This document shows, one piece after another, positions 11,508-23,110 of a DNA stretch of 39,990 nt; the stretch's first letter is position 1, and each line of letters begins with the position of its first letter. The stretch is from Cristatella mucedo (lineage: Eukaryota > Bryozoa > Phylactolaemata > Cristatellidae): assembly GCA_009760855.2 (NCBI GenBank), contig WPIO01000469.1:1-39990 (forward strand). The letters are read 5' to 3'. The notes beneath the pieces were generated by a model. That model was given only the letters and a program-made list of their open reading frames with translations, was not told the origin of the DNA and searched no databases. Position numbers and translations under genes: made by a program.

Positions 11508-13734
11508 ACTTTAAATCAACCCGTCAAGTCATGCAGTCGCTCGGAGCAGAGTGCAGGCCTTGCCTTAGGCAATCGCACTGGAATAACTCATTTCGCTTGA
11601 GTTCGCAGCAGATCCCAGAATCGCTGAATATAAAGACACCTCGATACTGCTCGTTATATGTGTGTGATGACTTGCTGCAGAGTGCGGCGCCTTGCATTAG
11701 GCCATTCACACTTGAATAACCTACTTTGCAGGACTTCACAGCAGATCGCACAATATCTAGATACTTAAAATCAACCCGTCAATTCATGCAGTCACTCGGA
11801 GAGGAGTGCAGGCCTTGTTTTAGGCGATCGCACTTGAATAACTTATTTCGCTTGAGTTTGCAGCTGATCGCGGAATATAAAGACACCTCGATACTGCTCG
11901 TTATAGCGTGTGACAACTTGCTACAGAGTGAGGCGCCTTGCATTAAGCCATTCACACTTGAATAGCTTATCTTGCATGAGTTCACAGCAGATCGCACAAT
12001 ATCTAAATACTTTAAATCAACCCGCCAGAGCGTGCAGTAGTTTGCAGCATAATGCAGCTCCTTGCTTTAGGCAATCGCACTTGAATAACTCATTTCGCTT
12101 GAGTTTGCAGCAGATCGCGGAATTTAAAGACACCTCGATACTGCTCGTTTTAGCGTGTGATAACTTGCTGCAGAGTGCGGCTCCAAGCATTAGGCCATTC
12201 ACACTTGAATAGCTTATCTTTGCAAGAGTTCACAGCAGATCGCACAATATCTAGATACTTTAAATGAACCCGTTAAGCCGTGCAGTAGCTCGCAGCAGAG
12301 TGCAGGCCTTGCTTCAGGCAATCGCACTTGAATAACTCATTTCGCTTGAGTTTGCAGCAGATCGCAGAATATTAAGACACCTTGATACTGCTCGTTATAG
12401 CGTGTGATAACTTGCTGCAGAGTGAGGCGCCTTGCATTAAGCCATTCACACTTGAATAGCTTATCTTGCATGAGTTCACAGCAGATCGCACAATATCTAG
12501 ATACTTTAAATCAACCCGCCAGAGCGTGCAGTAGTTTGCAGCAGAGTGCAGCTCCTTGCTTTAGGCAATCGCACATGAATACCACATTTCGGTTAAGTTT
12601 GATGCAGATCGCTGGATATAACAACACCTCGATACTGCTCGTTATATCGTGTGATCACTTGCTGCAGATTGCTTCGCCTAGCATTAGGCCATTAAAATTT
12701 GAATAGCTTATCTTGCATGAGTTCACAGCAGATCGCACAATATCTAGATACTTTAAATCAACCCGCCAGAGCGTGCAGTAGCTAACAGCAGAGTGCAGCT
12801 CCTTGCTTTAGGCAATTGCACTTGAATAACTCATTTTGTTGAGTTCGCAGCAGATCGCTGAATATTAAGTCACCTCGATACTACTCGTTATATCGTGTGA
12901 TCACTTGCTGCAGAGTGCGGCGCCTAGCATTAGGTAGTTCACTCGTGAATAACCTACTTTGCAGGACTTCACAGCAGATCGCACAATATCTAGATACTTT
13001 AAATCAACCCGTCAAGTCATGCAGTCGCTCGGAGAGCAGTGCAGGCCTTGTTTTAGGCAATCGCACTGGAATAACTCATCTCGCTTGAGTTTGCTGGCAG
13101 ATCGCAGAATATAAAGACACTTCGATACTGCTCGTTATAGCGTGGGATAACTTGCTGCAGAGTGCGGCGCTTTGCATTAAGCCATTTACACTTGAATAGC
13201 TTATTTTGCATGTTTTCACAGCAGATCGCACAATATCTAGATACTTTAAATCAACCCGTCAAGTCATGCAGTCGCTCGGAGAGGAGTGCAGGCCTTGCTT
13301 TAGGCAATCGCACTTGAATAACTTATTTCGCTTGTGTTTGCAGCAGATCGCAGAATATGAAGACACCTCGATACTGCTCGTTATAGCGTGTGATAACTTG
13401 CTGCAGAGTGGAGCGCTCTGAGCATTAGGCCATTACACTTGAATAGCTTATTTTGCAGAGTTCACAGCAGATCGCACAACATCTCGACACTTTAAATCAA
13501 CCCGTCAAGGCATGCAGTAGCCCGGAGCAGAGTGCTGGCCTTGCTTTAGGCAATCGCACTGGAATAACTCATTTCGCTTGAGTTTGCAGCAGATCCCAGA
13601 ATGTAAAGACACTACAATACTGCTCGTTATTGCGTGTGACAACTTGCTACAGAGTGAGGCGCCTTGCATTAAGCCATTCACACTTGAATAGCCTACTAGG
13701 CAGGACTTCGCAGCACATCGCACAATATCTAGAT
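11508..13734 (+). repeat. Bridging monomers between K2 and H2
   Basis: Nine monomers begin with the H-type order (TCTGGATAC, ACTTAAAAT, TCTAAATAC at 11508, 11763 and 12009) but show no hybrid half-unit. They continue with ordinary monomers and a GCATGTTTTCAC monomer at 13243. The region looks like an H block whose half-unit part was replaced by, or exchanged with, ordinary monomers. Boundaries are approximate. Confidence 0.55.
11611..11630 (+). repeat. 8-9 bp insertion joining two A variants
   Basis: The sequence reads GATCCCAGAATCGCTGAATA. It joins the variant GATCCCAGAAT to the variant ATCGCTGAATATAAAG, so the monomer is 255 bp. It looks like a template jump between two A variants at a short shared AATC or GAAT tract. 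Confidence 0.8.
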
Positions 13735-15571
13735 ACTTTAAATCCACCCGTCAAGTCATGCAGTCGCGCGGAGAGGAGTGCAGCCTTGCTTTCGGCAATC
13801 GCACTTGAATAACTCATTTCGCTTGAGTTCGCAGCAGATCGCTGAATATTAAGGCACCTCGATACTACTCGTTATATCGTGTGATGACTTGCTGCAGAGT
13901 GCTGCGCCTAGCATTAGGTAGTTCACACTGTGATTACCTACTTTGCAGGACTTCACAGCAGATCGCACAATATCTAGATACTTAAAATCAACCCGTCAAT
14001 TCATGCAGTCGCTCGGAGAGGAGTGCAGGCCTTGCTTTAGGCGATCGCACTTGAATAACTTATTTCGCTTGAGTTTGCAGCAGATGGCAGAATATGAAGA
14101 CACCTCGATATGCTCGTTATAGCGTGTGACAACTTGCTACAGATTGAGGCGCCTTGCATTAAGCCATTCACACTTGAATAGCTTATCTTGCATGAGTTCA
14201 CAGCAGATCGCACAATATGTAAATACTTTAAATCAACCCGCCAGAGCGTGCAGTAGTTTGCAGCATAATGCAGCTCCTTGCTTCTGGCAATAGCACTCGA
14301 ATAACTTATTTCGCTTGAGTATGCAGCAGATCGCAGAATTTAAAGACACCTCGATACTGCTCGTTTTAGTGTGTGATAACTTGCTGCAGATTGCGGCTCC
14401 TAGCATTAGGCAATTTACACTTGAATAGCTTATCTTTCAAGAGTTTACAGCAGATCGCACAATATCTAGATACTTTAAATCAACCTGTCTAAGCATGCTG
14501 TAGCTCGGAGCAGAGTGCAGGCCTTGCTTACGGCAATCGCACTTGAATAACTTATTTCGCTTGTGTTTGCAGCCGATCGCAGAATATAAAAATACTTTAA
14601 ATCAAACCGCCAGAGCGTGCAGTAGTTTGCAGCATAATGCAGCTCCTTGCTTCTGGCAATAGCACTCGAATAACTTATTTCGCTTTAGAATGCAGCAGAT
14701 CGCGGAATTTAAAGACACCTCGATACTGCTCGTTATAGTGTGTGACAACTTGATACAGAGTGAGGCGCCTTGCATTAAGCCATTCATAGTTGAATAGCTT
14801 ATCTTGCATGAGTTCACACCGGATCGCACAATTTCTAGATCCTTTAAATCAACCTTCCAGAGCTTGCAGCTGTATGCAGCAGGGTACAGCTCCTTGGTTT
14901 AGGCAATCGCAAAATAATACCACATTTCGGTTAAGTTTGCTGCAGATCGCTGGATATAAAGACTACTCGTTATATCGTGTGATAACTTGCTTCAGATTGC
15001 GGCGCCTAGCATTAGGCCATTCACACTTGAATAGCTTATCTTGCATGAGTTCACAGCAGATTGCACAATATCTAGATACTTAAAATCAACCCGCCAGAGC
15101 GTGCAGTAGCTAACAGCAGAGTGCAGCTCATTGCTTTAGGCAATTGCACTTAAATAACTCATTTCGCTTGCATTTGCAGCAGATCGCTGAATATTAAGTA
15201 ACCTCGATACTACTCGTTATATCGTGTGATGACTTGCTGCAGAGTGCTGCTCCTAGCATTAGGTAGTTCAAATGTGAATAACCTACTTTGCAGGACTTCA
15301 CAGCAGATCGCACAATATCTAGATACTTTAAATCAACCCGTCAAGCCATGCAGTCGCTCGGAGAGCAGTGCAGGCCTTGTTATAGTTAATCGCATTGAAA
15401 TAACTCATTTCGCTTAAGTTTGCGGGCAGATCTCAGAATATAAAGACACTTCGATACTGCTCGTTATAGCTTGTAATAACTTGCTGCAGAGTGCGGCACC
15501 TAGCATAAGTCCATTCACACTTAAATAACCTACTAGGCATGAGATCGCTGCTCATTGCACAATATCTGGAT
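13735..15571 (+). repeat. H block, copy 2
   Basis: Landmarks 13735, 13980 (ACTTAAAAT), 14225 (TGTAAATAC), 14472, half-unit 14594, 14841 (CTAGATCCTTT), 15078 and 15325 match H copy 3 at 19552-21389 with a nearly constant offset of 5817-5819 bp. Both copies share a ~10-bp deletion near 14963 and 20783, where AAAGACTACTCG replaces AAAGACACCCCGATACTACTCG; it marks them as close relatives. One monomer (13735) has a chimeric CTACTAGGCAGGACTTCGCAG. Confidence 0.8.
14472..14593 (+). repeat. Hybrid half-unit 2 (122 bp)
   Basis: This has the same construction as the half-unit at 7689-7810, with the junction at about 14579-14593 reading GCAGAATATAAAAATACTTT. The AAAAA in place of TGTAA is shared only with the copy at 20291-20412. 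Confidence 0.9.
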
Positions 15572-18500
15572 ACTTTAAATCAACCCGTCAAGTCATGCAG
15601 TCGCTCGGAGCACAGTGCAGGCCTTGCTTTAGGCAATCGCACTTGAATAACAATTTCGCTTGTGTTTGCAGCAGATCGCAGAATATGAAGACACCTCGAT
15701 ACTGCTCGTTATAGCGTAAGACAACTTGCTACAGAGTGAGGCGCCTTGCATTAAGCCATTCACACTTGAATAGCTTATCTTGCATGAGTTCACAGCAGAT
15801 CGCACAATATCTAGATACTTTAAATCAACCCGCCAGAGCGTGCAGTAGTTTGCAGCAGAGTGCAGCTCCTTGCTTTAGGCAATCGCACATGAAAAACCAC
15901 ATTTCGGTTAAGTTTGCTGCAGATCGCTGGATATAACGAACCCCGATACTGCTCGTTATATCGTGTGATAACTTGCTGCAGATTGCGGCGCCTAGCATTA
16001 GGCCATTCACACTTGAATAGCTTATGTTGCATGAGTTCACAGAGATCGCACAATATCTAGATACTTAAAACTAACCCGCCAGAGCGTGCAGTAGCTAACA
16101 GCAGAATGCAGCTCCTTGCTTTAGGCAATTGCACTTGAATAACTCATTTCGTTGAGTTCGCAGCAGATCGCTGAATATTAAGTCACCTCGATACTACTCG
16201 TTATATCGTGTGATCACTTGCTGCAGAGTGCAGCGCCTAGCATTAGGTAGTTCACTCGTGAATAACCTACTTTGCAGGACTTCATAGCAGATCGCACAAT
16301 ATCTAGATACTTTAAATCGACCCGTCAAGTCATGCAGTCGCTCGGAGAGCAGTGCAGGCCTTGTTTTAGGCAATCGCACTGGAATAACTCATCTCGCTTG
16401 AGTTTGCTGGCAGATCGCAGAATATAAAGACACTTCGATACTGCTCGTTATTGCGTGTAATAACTTGCTCTAGAGTGGGGCGCCTTGCATTAAGCCATGC
16501 ACACTTGAATAGCTGATTTTGCATGTTTTCACAGCAGATCGCACAATATCTAGATACTTTAAATCAACCCGTCAAGTCATGCAGTCGCTCGGAGAGGAGT
16601 GCAGGCCTTGCATTAGGCAATCGCACTTGAATAACTTATTTCGCCTGTGTTTGCAGCAGATCGCAGAATATGAAGACACCTCGATACTGCTCGTTATAGC
16701 GTGTGACAACTTGCTACAGAGTGAGGCGCCTTGCATTAAGCCATTCACACTGGAATAGCTTATCTTGCATGAGTTCACAGCAGATCGCACAATATCTAGA
16801 TACTTTAAATCAACCCGCCAGAGCGTGGAGTAGTTTGCAGCATAATGCAGTTCCTAGATTCAGGCAATCGCACTTGAATAACTCATTTTGCTTGAGTTTG
16901 CAGCAAATCGCTAAACATAAAGACACTTCGATACTGCTCGTTATAGCGTGTGATAACTAGCAGCAGAGTGCCGCACCTTGCAATCAGCCATTCACACTTG
17001 AATAACCTACTTTGCATAAGATCTCAGCAGATTGCACATTATCTAGATACTTTTAAATCTACCCGTCTAACCGTTCGGTAGCTTGAAGCAGAGTGCCGCT
17101 CCTTGGTTTAGGCAAACGCGTCTTCAATAACTCATTTCGCTTAAGTTTGCAGCAGATCGCGGAATATAAAGCTACCTCGATACTGCTCGTTATTGCGTGT
17201 AATAACTTCCTCTAGAGTGGGGCGCCTTGCATTAAGCCATGCACACTTGACTAGCTGATTTTGCATGTTTTCACAGCAGATCGCACAATATCTAGATACT
17301 TTAAATCAACCCGTAATGGCATGCAGTCGCTCGGAGCAGAGTGCAGGCCTTGCTTTAGGCAATCGCACTTGAATAACTTATTTCGCTTGTGTTTGCAGCA
17401 GATCGCAGAATATGAAGACACCTCGATACTGCTCGTTATAGCGTGTGACAACTTGCTACAGAGTGAGGCGCCTTGCATTAAGCCTTTCACACTGGAATAG
17501 CTTATCTTGCATGAGTTCACAGCAGATCGCACAATATCTAGATACTTTAAATCAACCCGCCAGAGCGTGGAGTAGTTTGCAGCATAATGCAGCTCCTAGA
17601 TTCAGGCAATCGCACTTGGATGACGCATTTCGCTTGAGTTTGCAGCAAATTGCTAAATATAAAGACACTTCGATACTGCTCGTTATAGCCTATGATAACT
17701 TGCAGCAGAGTGCCGCGCCTTGCAATAAGCCACTCACACTTAAATAACCTACTTTGCATGAGATCTCATCAGAATGCCCAATATCTAGATACTTTTAAAG
17801 TTTAGATCGCACCTAGTTTAGCTTTAAAGATACCCGTGCGGAGTAGCTTGAAGCTGACTTGAATAGCTGATTTTCCTTGGTTTACGCAAACGCACTTCAA
17901 TAACTCATTTCGCTTAAGTTTGCAGCAGATCGCGGAATATATAGATACCTCGATACTGCTCGTTATTGCGTGTAATAACTTGCTCTAGAGTCGGGCGCCT
18001 TGCATTAAGCCATGCACACTTGAATAGCTTATTTTGCATGTTTTCACAGCAGATCGCACAATATCAAAATACTTTAAATCAACCCGTCTAAGTCATGCAG
18101 TAGCTTGCAGCAGAGTGCAGCTCCTTGGTTTAGGCAATCGCACTTGAATAACTCATTTCGCTTAAGTTTGCAGCAGATCGCGGAAATATAGACACTTCGA
18201 TACTGCTCGTTATAGCGTGTGATAACTTGCTGCAGAGTGGGGCGCCTTGCATTAAGCCATTCACACTTGAATAGCTTATTTTGCATGAGTTCACAGCAGA
18301 TCGCACAATATCTAGATACTTTAAATCAACCCGCCAGAGCGTGCAGTAGTTTGCAGCAGAGTGCAGCTCCTTGCTTTAGGCAATCGCACTTGAATAACAC
18401 ATTTCGGTTAAGTTTGATGCAGCAGATCGCAGAATATGAAGACACCTCGATACTGCTCGTTATAGCGTGTGAACTTGCTACAGAGTGATGCTCCTTGCAT

Positions 18501-18812
18501 TAAGCCATTCACACTTGAATAGCTTATCTTGCATGAGTTCACAGCAGATCGCACAATATCTAGATACTTTAAATCAACCCGCCAGAGCGTGCAGTAGTTT
18601 GCAGCTGAGTGCAGCTCCTTGCTTTAGGCAATCGCACTTGAATAACTCATTTCGCTTGAGTTTGCAGCAGATCGCTGAATATAAAGACACCTCGATACTG
18701 CTCGTTATATCGTGTGATAACTTGCTGCAGATTGCGGCGCCTAGCATTAGGCCATTCACACTTGAATAACCTACTTTGCATGAGTTCACAGCAGATCGCA
18801 CAATATCTAGAT
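15572..18812 (+). repeat. K block, copy 3, rearranged
   Basis: Diagnostic K variants are present but reordered: TCTGGATAC (15572), ACTTAAAACTAAC (16063), GCATGTTTTCAC (16556), CTTTTAAATC (17049), GCATGTTTTCAC (17298), a second CTTTT monomer with an insertion (17791), and TCAAAATAC (18071). The pair of CTTTT monomers suggests an internal duplication of a three-monomer segment (16556-17297 and 17298-18070). A small AGC-containing gain occurs near 18417-18426 (GATGCAGCAGATCGC). Confidence 0.62.
17800..17877 (+). repeat. Insertion and rearrangement scar (+32 bp)
   Basis: After CTTTTAAA the sequence departs from the K consensus. About 31 bases at 17800-17830 contain AGATCGCAC, CTAG and CTTTAAAGATA in the same order as a B core, so they look like a degenerate second B core. 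At about 17857-17874 CTTGAATAGCTGATTTT, a piece of the start of subunit B, replaces GTGCCGCT. The landmark spacing is 280 bp. It is the only place with sequence that is not a near copy of other monomers. Confidence 0.78.
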
Positions 18813-19551
18813 ACTTTAAATCAACCCGTCAAGTCATGCAGTCGCTCGGAGAGCAGTGCAGGCCTTGTTTTAGGCAATCGCACTGGAATAACTCATCTCG
18901 CTTGAGTTTGCTGGCAGATCGCAGAATATAAAGACACTTCGAAACTGCTCGTTATAGCGTGTGATAACTTGCTGCAGAGTGCAGCGCTTTGCATTAAGCC
19001 ATTTACACTTGAATAGCTTATTTTGCATGTTTTCACAGCAGATCGCACAATATCTAGATACTTTAAATCAACCCGTCAAGTCATGCAGTCGCTCGGAGAG
19101 GAGTGCAGGCCTTGCTTTAAACAATCGCACTTGAACAACTCATTTCGCTTGAGTTTGCAGCAGATCGCGGAATTTAAAGACCCCTCGATACTGCTCATTT
19201 TAGCGTGTGATAACTTGCTTTACAGTGCGGCTCTGAGCATTAGGCCATTTACACTTGAATAGCTTATTTTCCAAGAGTTCACAGCAGATCGCACAATATT
19301 TAGATACTTTAAATCAACCCATCAAGGCATGCAGAAGCCCGGAGCAGAGTGCTAGCCTTGCTTTAGGCAATCGCACTGGATTAACTCATTTCGCTTGAGT
19401 TTGCAGCAGATCCCAGAATGTAAAGACACTACAATACTGCTCGTTATTGCGTGTGACAACTTGCCGCAGAGTGCGGCTCCTAGCATAAGTCCAGTCACAC
19501 TAAAATAACCTACTAGGCATGAGATCGCAGCTCATTGCACAATATTTGGAT
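18813..19551 (+). repeat. Bridging monomers into H3
   Basis: Three monomers (18813, 19060 with GCATGTTTTCAC, 19306 with CCAAGAGTTCAC) precede the H block. The same lead-in precedes H4 (22374, 22619, 22865) and, in part, H5 (27577, 27823). The offset to the H4 lead-in is 3559-3561 bp. Confidence 0.7.
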
Positions 19552-21389
19552 ACTTTAAATCAACCCGTCAAGTCATGCAGTCGCTCGGAGAAGAGTGCAG
19601 GCCTTGCTTTAGGCAATCGCAGTGGAATAACTAATTTCGCTTGAGTTCGCAGCAGATCGCTGAATATTAAGGCACCTCGAAACTACTCGTTATATCGTGT
19701 GATGACTTGCTACAGAGTGCTGCGCCTAGCATTAGGTAGTTCAATTGTGAATTACCTACTTTGCAGGACTTCACAGCAGATCGCACAATATCTAGATACT
19801 TAAAATCAACCCGTCAATTCATGCAGTCGCTCGGAGAGGAGTGCAGGCCTTGCTTTAGGCGATCGCACTTGAATAACTTATTTCGCTTGAGTTTGCAGCA
19901 GATGGCAGAATATGAAGACACCTCGATAATGCTCGTTATAGCGTGTGACAACTTGCTACAGATTGAGGCGCCTTGCATTAAGCCATTCACACTTGAATAG
20001 CTAATCTTGCATGAGTTCACAGCAGATCGCACAATATGTAAATACTTTAAATCAACCCGCCAGAGCGTGCAGTAGTTTGCAGCATAATGCAGCTCCTTGC
20101 TTCTGGCAATAGCACTCGAATAACTTATTTCGCTTGAGTATGCAGCAGATCGCGGAATTTAAAGACACCTCGATACTGCTCGTTTTAGTGTGTGATAACT
20201 TGCTGCAGATTGCGGCTCCTAGCATTAGGCAATTTACACTTGAATAGCTTATCTTTCAAGAGTTTACAGCAGATCGCACAATATCTAGATACTTTAAATC
20301 AACCTGTCTAAGCATGCTGTAGCTCGGAGCAGAGTGCAGGCCTTGCTTACGGCAATCGCACTTGAATAACTTATTTCGCTTGTGTTTGCAGCCGATCGCA
20401 GAATATAAAAATACTTTAAATCAAACCGCCAGAGCGTGCAGTAGTTTGCAGCATAATGCAGCTCCTTGCTTCTGGCAATAGCACTCGAATAACTTATTTC
20501 GCTTTAGAATGCAGCAGATCGCGGAATTTAAAGACACCTCGATACTGCTCGTTATAGCGTGTGACAACTTGCTACAGAGTGAGGCGCCTTGCATTAAGCC
20601 ATTCACAGTTGAATAGCTTATCTTGCATGAGTTCACAGCAGATCGCACAATTTCTAGATCCTTTAAATCAACCCTCCAGAGCTTGCAGTTGTATGCAGCA
20701 GGGTGCAGCTCCTTGGTTTAGGCAATCGCAAAATAATACCACATTTCGGTTAAGTTTGCTGCAGATCGCTGGATATAAAGACTACTCGTTATATCGTGTG
20801 ATAACTTGCTTCAGATTGCGGCGCCTAGCATTAGGCCATTCACACTTGAATAGCTTATCTTGCATGAGTTCACAGCAGATTGCACAATATCTAGATACTT
20901 AAAATCAACCCGCCAGAGCGTGCAGTAGCTAACAGCAGAGTGCAGCTCATTGCTTTAGGCAATTGCACTTAAATAACTCATTTCGCTTGCATTCGCAGCA
21001 GATCGCTGAATATTAAGTAACCTCGATACTACTCGTTATATCGTGTGATGACTTGCTGCAGAGTGCTGCGCCTAGCATTAGGTAGTTCACTCGTGAATAA
21101 CCTACTTTGCAGGACTTCACAGCAGATCGCACAATATCTAGATACTTTAAATCAACCCGTCAAGCCATGCAGTCGCTCGGAGAGCAGTGCAGGCCTTGCT
21201 TTAGGCAATCGCACTGAAATAACTCATTTCGCTTGAGTTGCGGGCAGATCTCAGAATATAAAGACACTTCGATACTGCTCGTTATAGCGTGTGATAACTT
21301 GCTGCAGAGTGCGGCACCTAGCATAAGTCCATTCACACTTAAATAACCTACTAGGCATGAGATCGCAGCTCATCGCACAATATCTGGAT
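19552..21389 (+). repeat. H block, copy 3
   Basis: The landmarks are 19552, 19798 (ACTTAAAAT), 20044 (TGTAAATAC), 20291, half-unit 20413, 20660 (CTAGATCCTTT), 20897 and 21144. The match to H copy 4 has a constant 3559-bp offset up to 20660 and then 3569, because copy 3 shares the ~10-bp deletion of copy 2. Segment 19761-20000 looks nearly identical to 23320-23559 and 28278-28517. Confidence 0.83.
20291..20412 (+). repeat. Hybrid half-unit 3 (122 bp)
   Basis: This is an A/B hybrid as at 7689-7810. The junction lies at about 20397-20412 and reads GCAGAATATAAAAATAC, as in half-unit 2. Confidence 0.9.
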
Positions 21390-23110
21390 ACTTTAAATCA
21401 ACCCGTCAAGTCATGCAGTCGCTCGGAGAGGAGTGCAGGCCTTGCTTTAGGCAATCGCACTTGAATAACTTATTTCGCTTGTGTTTGCAGCAGATCGCAG
21501 AATATGAAGACACCTCGATACTGCTCGTTATAGCGTGTGACAACTTGCTACAGAGTGAGGCGCCTTGCATTAAGCCATTCACACTTGAATAGCTTATCTT
21601 GCATGAGTTCACAGCAGATCGCACAATATCTAGATACTTTAAATCAACCCGCCAGAGCGTGCAGTAGTTTGCAGCAGAGTGCAGCTCCTTGCTTTAGGCA
21701 ATCGCACTTGAATAACACATTTCGCTTAAGTTTGCTGCAGATCGCTGGATATAACGACACTTCGATACTGCTCGTTATATAGCGTGTGATAACTTGCTGC
21801 AGATTGCGCGCCTAGCAAAGCCATTCACACTTGAATAGCTTATGTTGCATGAGTTCACAGCAGATCGCACAATATCTAGATACTTAAAATTAACCCGCCG
21901 GAGCGTGCAGTAGCTAACAGCTGAGTGCAGCTCCTTGCTTTAGGCAATTGCACTTGAATAACTCATTTCGTTGAGTTCGCAGCAGATCGCTGAATATTAA
22001 GTCACCTCGATACTACTCGTTATATCGTGTGATCACTTGCTGCAGAGTGCGGCGCCTTGCATTAGGCCATTCACACTTGAATAGCTTATTTTGCATGTTT
22101 TCACAGCAGATCGCACAATATCTAGATACTTTAAATCAACCCGTCAAGTCATGCAGTCGCTCGGAGAGGAGTGCAGGCCTTGCTTTAGGCAATCGCACTT
22201 GAATAACTTATTTCGCTTGTGTTTGCAGCAGATCGCAGAATATGAAGACACCTCGATACTGCTCGTTATAGCGTGTGACAACTTGCTACAGATAGAGGCG
22301 CCTTGCACTAGGCCATTCACACTTGAATAGCTTATCTTGCATGAGTTCACAGCAGATCGCACAATATCTAGATACTTTAAATCAACCCGTCAAGGCATGC
22401 AGTAGCCCGGATCAGAGTGCTAGCCTTGCTTTAGGCAATCGCACTGGAATAACTCATTTCGCTTGAGTTTGCAGCAGATCGCAGAATATAAAGACACTTC
22501 GATACTGCTTGTTATAGCGTGTAATAACTTGCTTCAGAGTGCGGAGCTTTGCATTAAGCCATTTACACTTGAATAGCTTATTTGCATGTTTTCACAGCAG
22601 ATCGCACAATATCTAGATACTTTAAATCAACCCGTCAAGTCATGCAGTCGCTCGGAGAGGAGTGCAGGCCTTGCTTTAGGCAATCGCACTTGAATAACTT
22701 ATTTCGCTTGAGTTTGCAGCGGATCGCAGAATTTAAAGACCCCTCGATACTGCTCGTTTTAGCGTGTGATAACTTGCTTTAGAGTGCGGCTCCGAGCATT
22801 AGGCCATTTACACTTGAATAGCTTATTTTCCAAGAGTTCGCAGCAGATCGCACAATATCTAGATACTTTAAATTAACCCATCAAGGCATGCAGTAGCTCG
22901 GAGCAGAGTGCAGGCCTTGCTTTAGGCAATCGCACTTGAATAACTCATTTCGCTTGAGTTTGCAGCAGATCCCAGAATGTAAAGACACTACAATACTGCT
23001 CGTTATTGCGTGTGACAACTTGCTGCAGAGTGCGGCACCTAGCATAAGTCCAGTCACACTAAAATAACCTACTAGGCATGAGATCGCAGCTCATTGCACA
23101 ATATCTGGAT
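21390..23110 (+). repeat. Bridging monomers between H3 and H4, partly K-like
   Basis: Seven monomers are present. Those at 21636 and 21882 (ACTTAAAATTAAC) resemble the K monomers at 10277 and 10523. Two GCATGTTTTCAC monomers occur at 22128 and 22619. A small deletion near 21808-21818 reads GATTGCGCGCCTAGCAAAGCC where neighbours have GATTGCGGCGCCTAGCATTAGGCC. Confidence 0.6.

Noticed and set aside
17800-17877. Transposable element insertion
   Set aside because: The extra sequence is only about 32 bp, has no terminal inverted repeats or clear target-site duplication, and resembles a decayed piece of the satellite's own B core.
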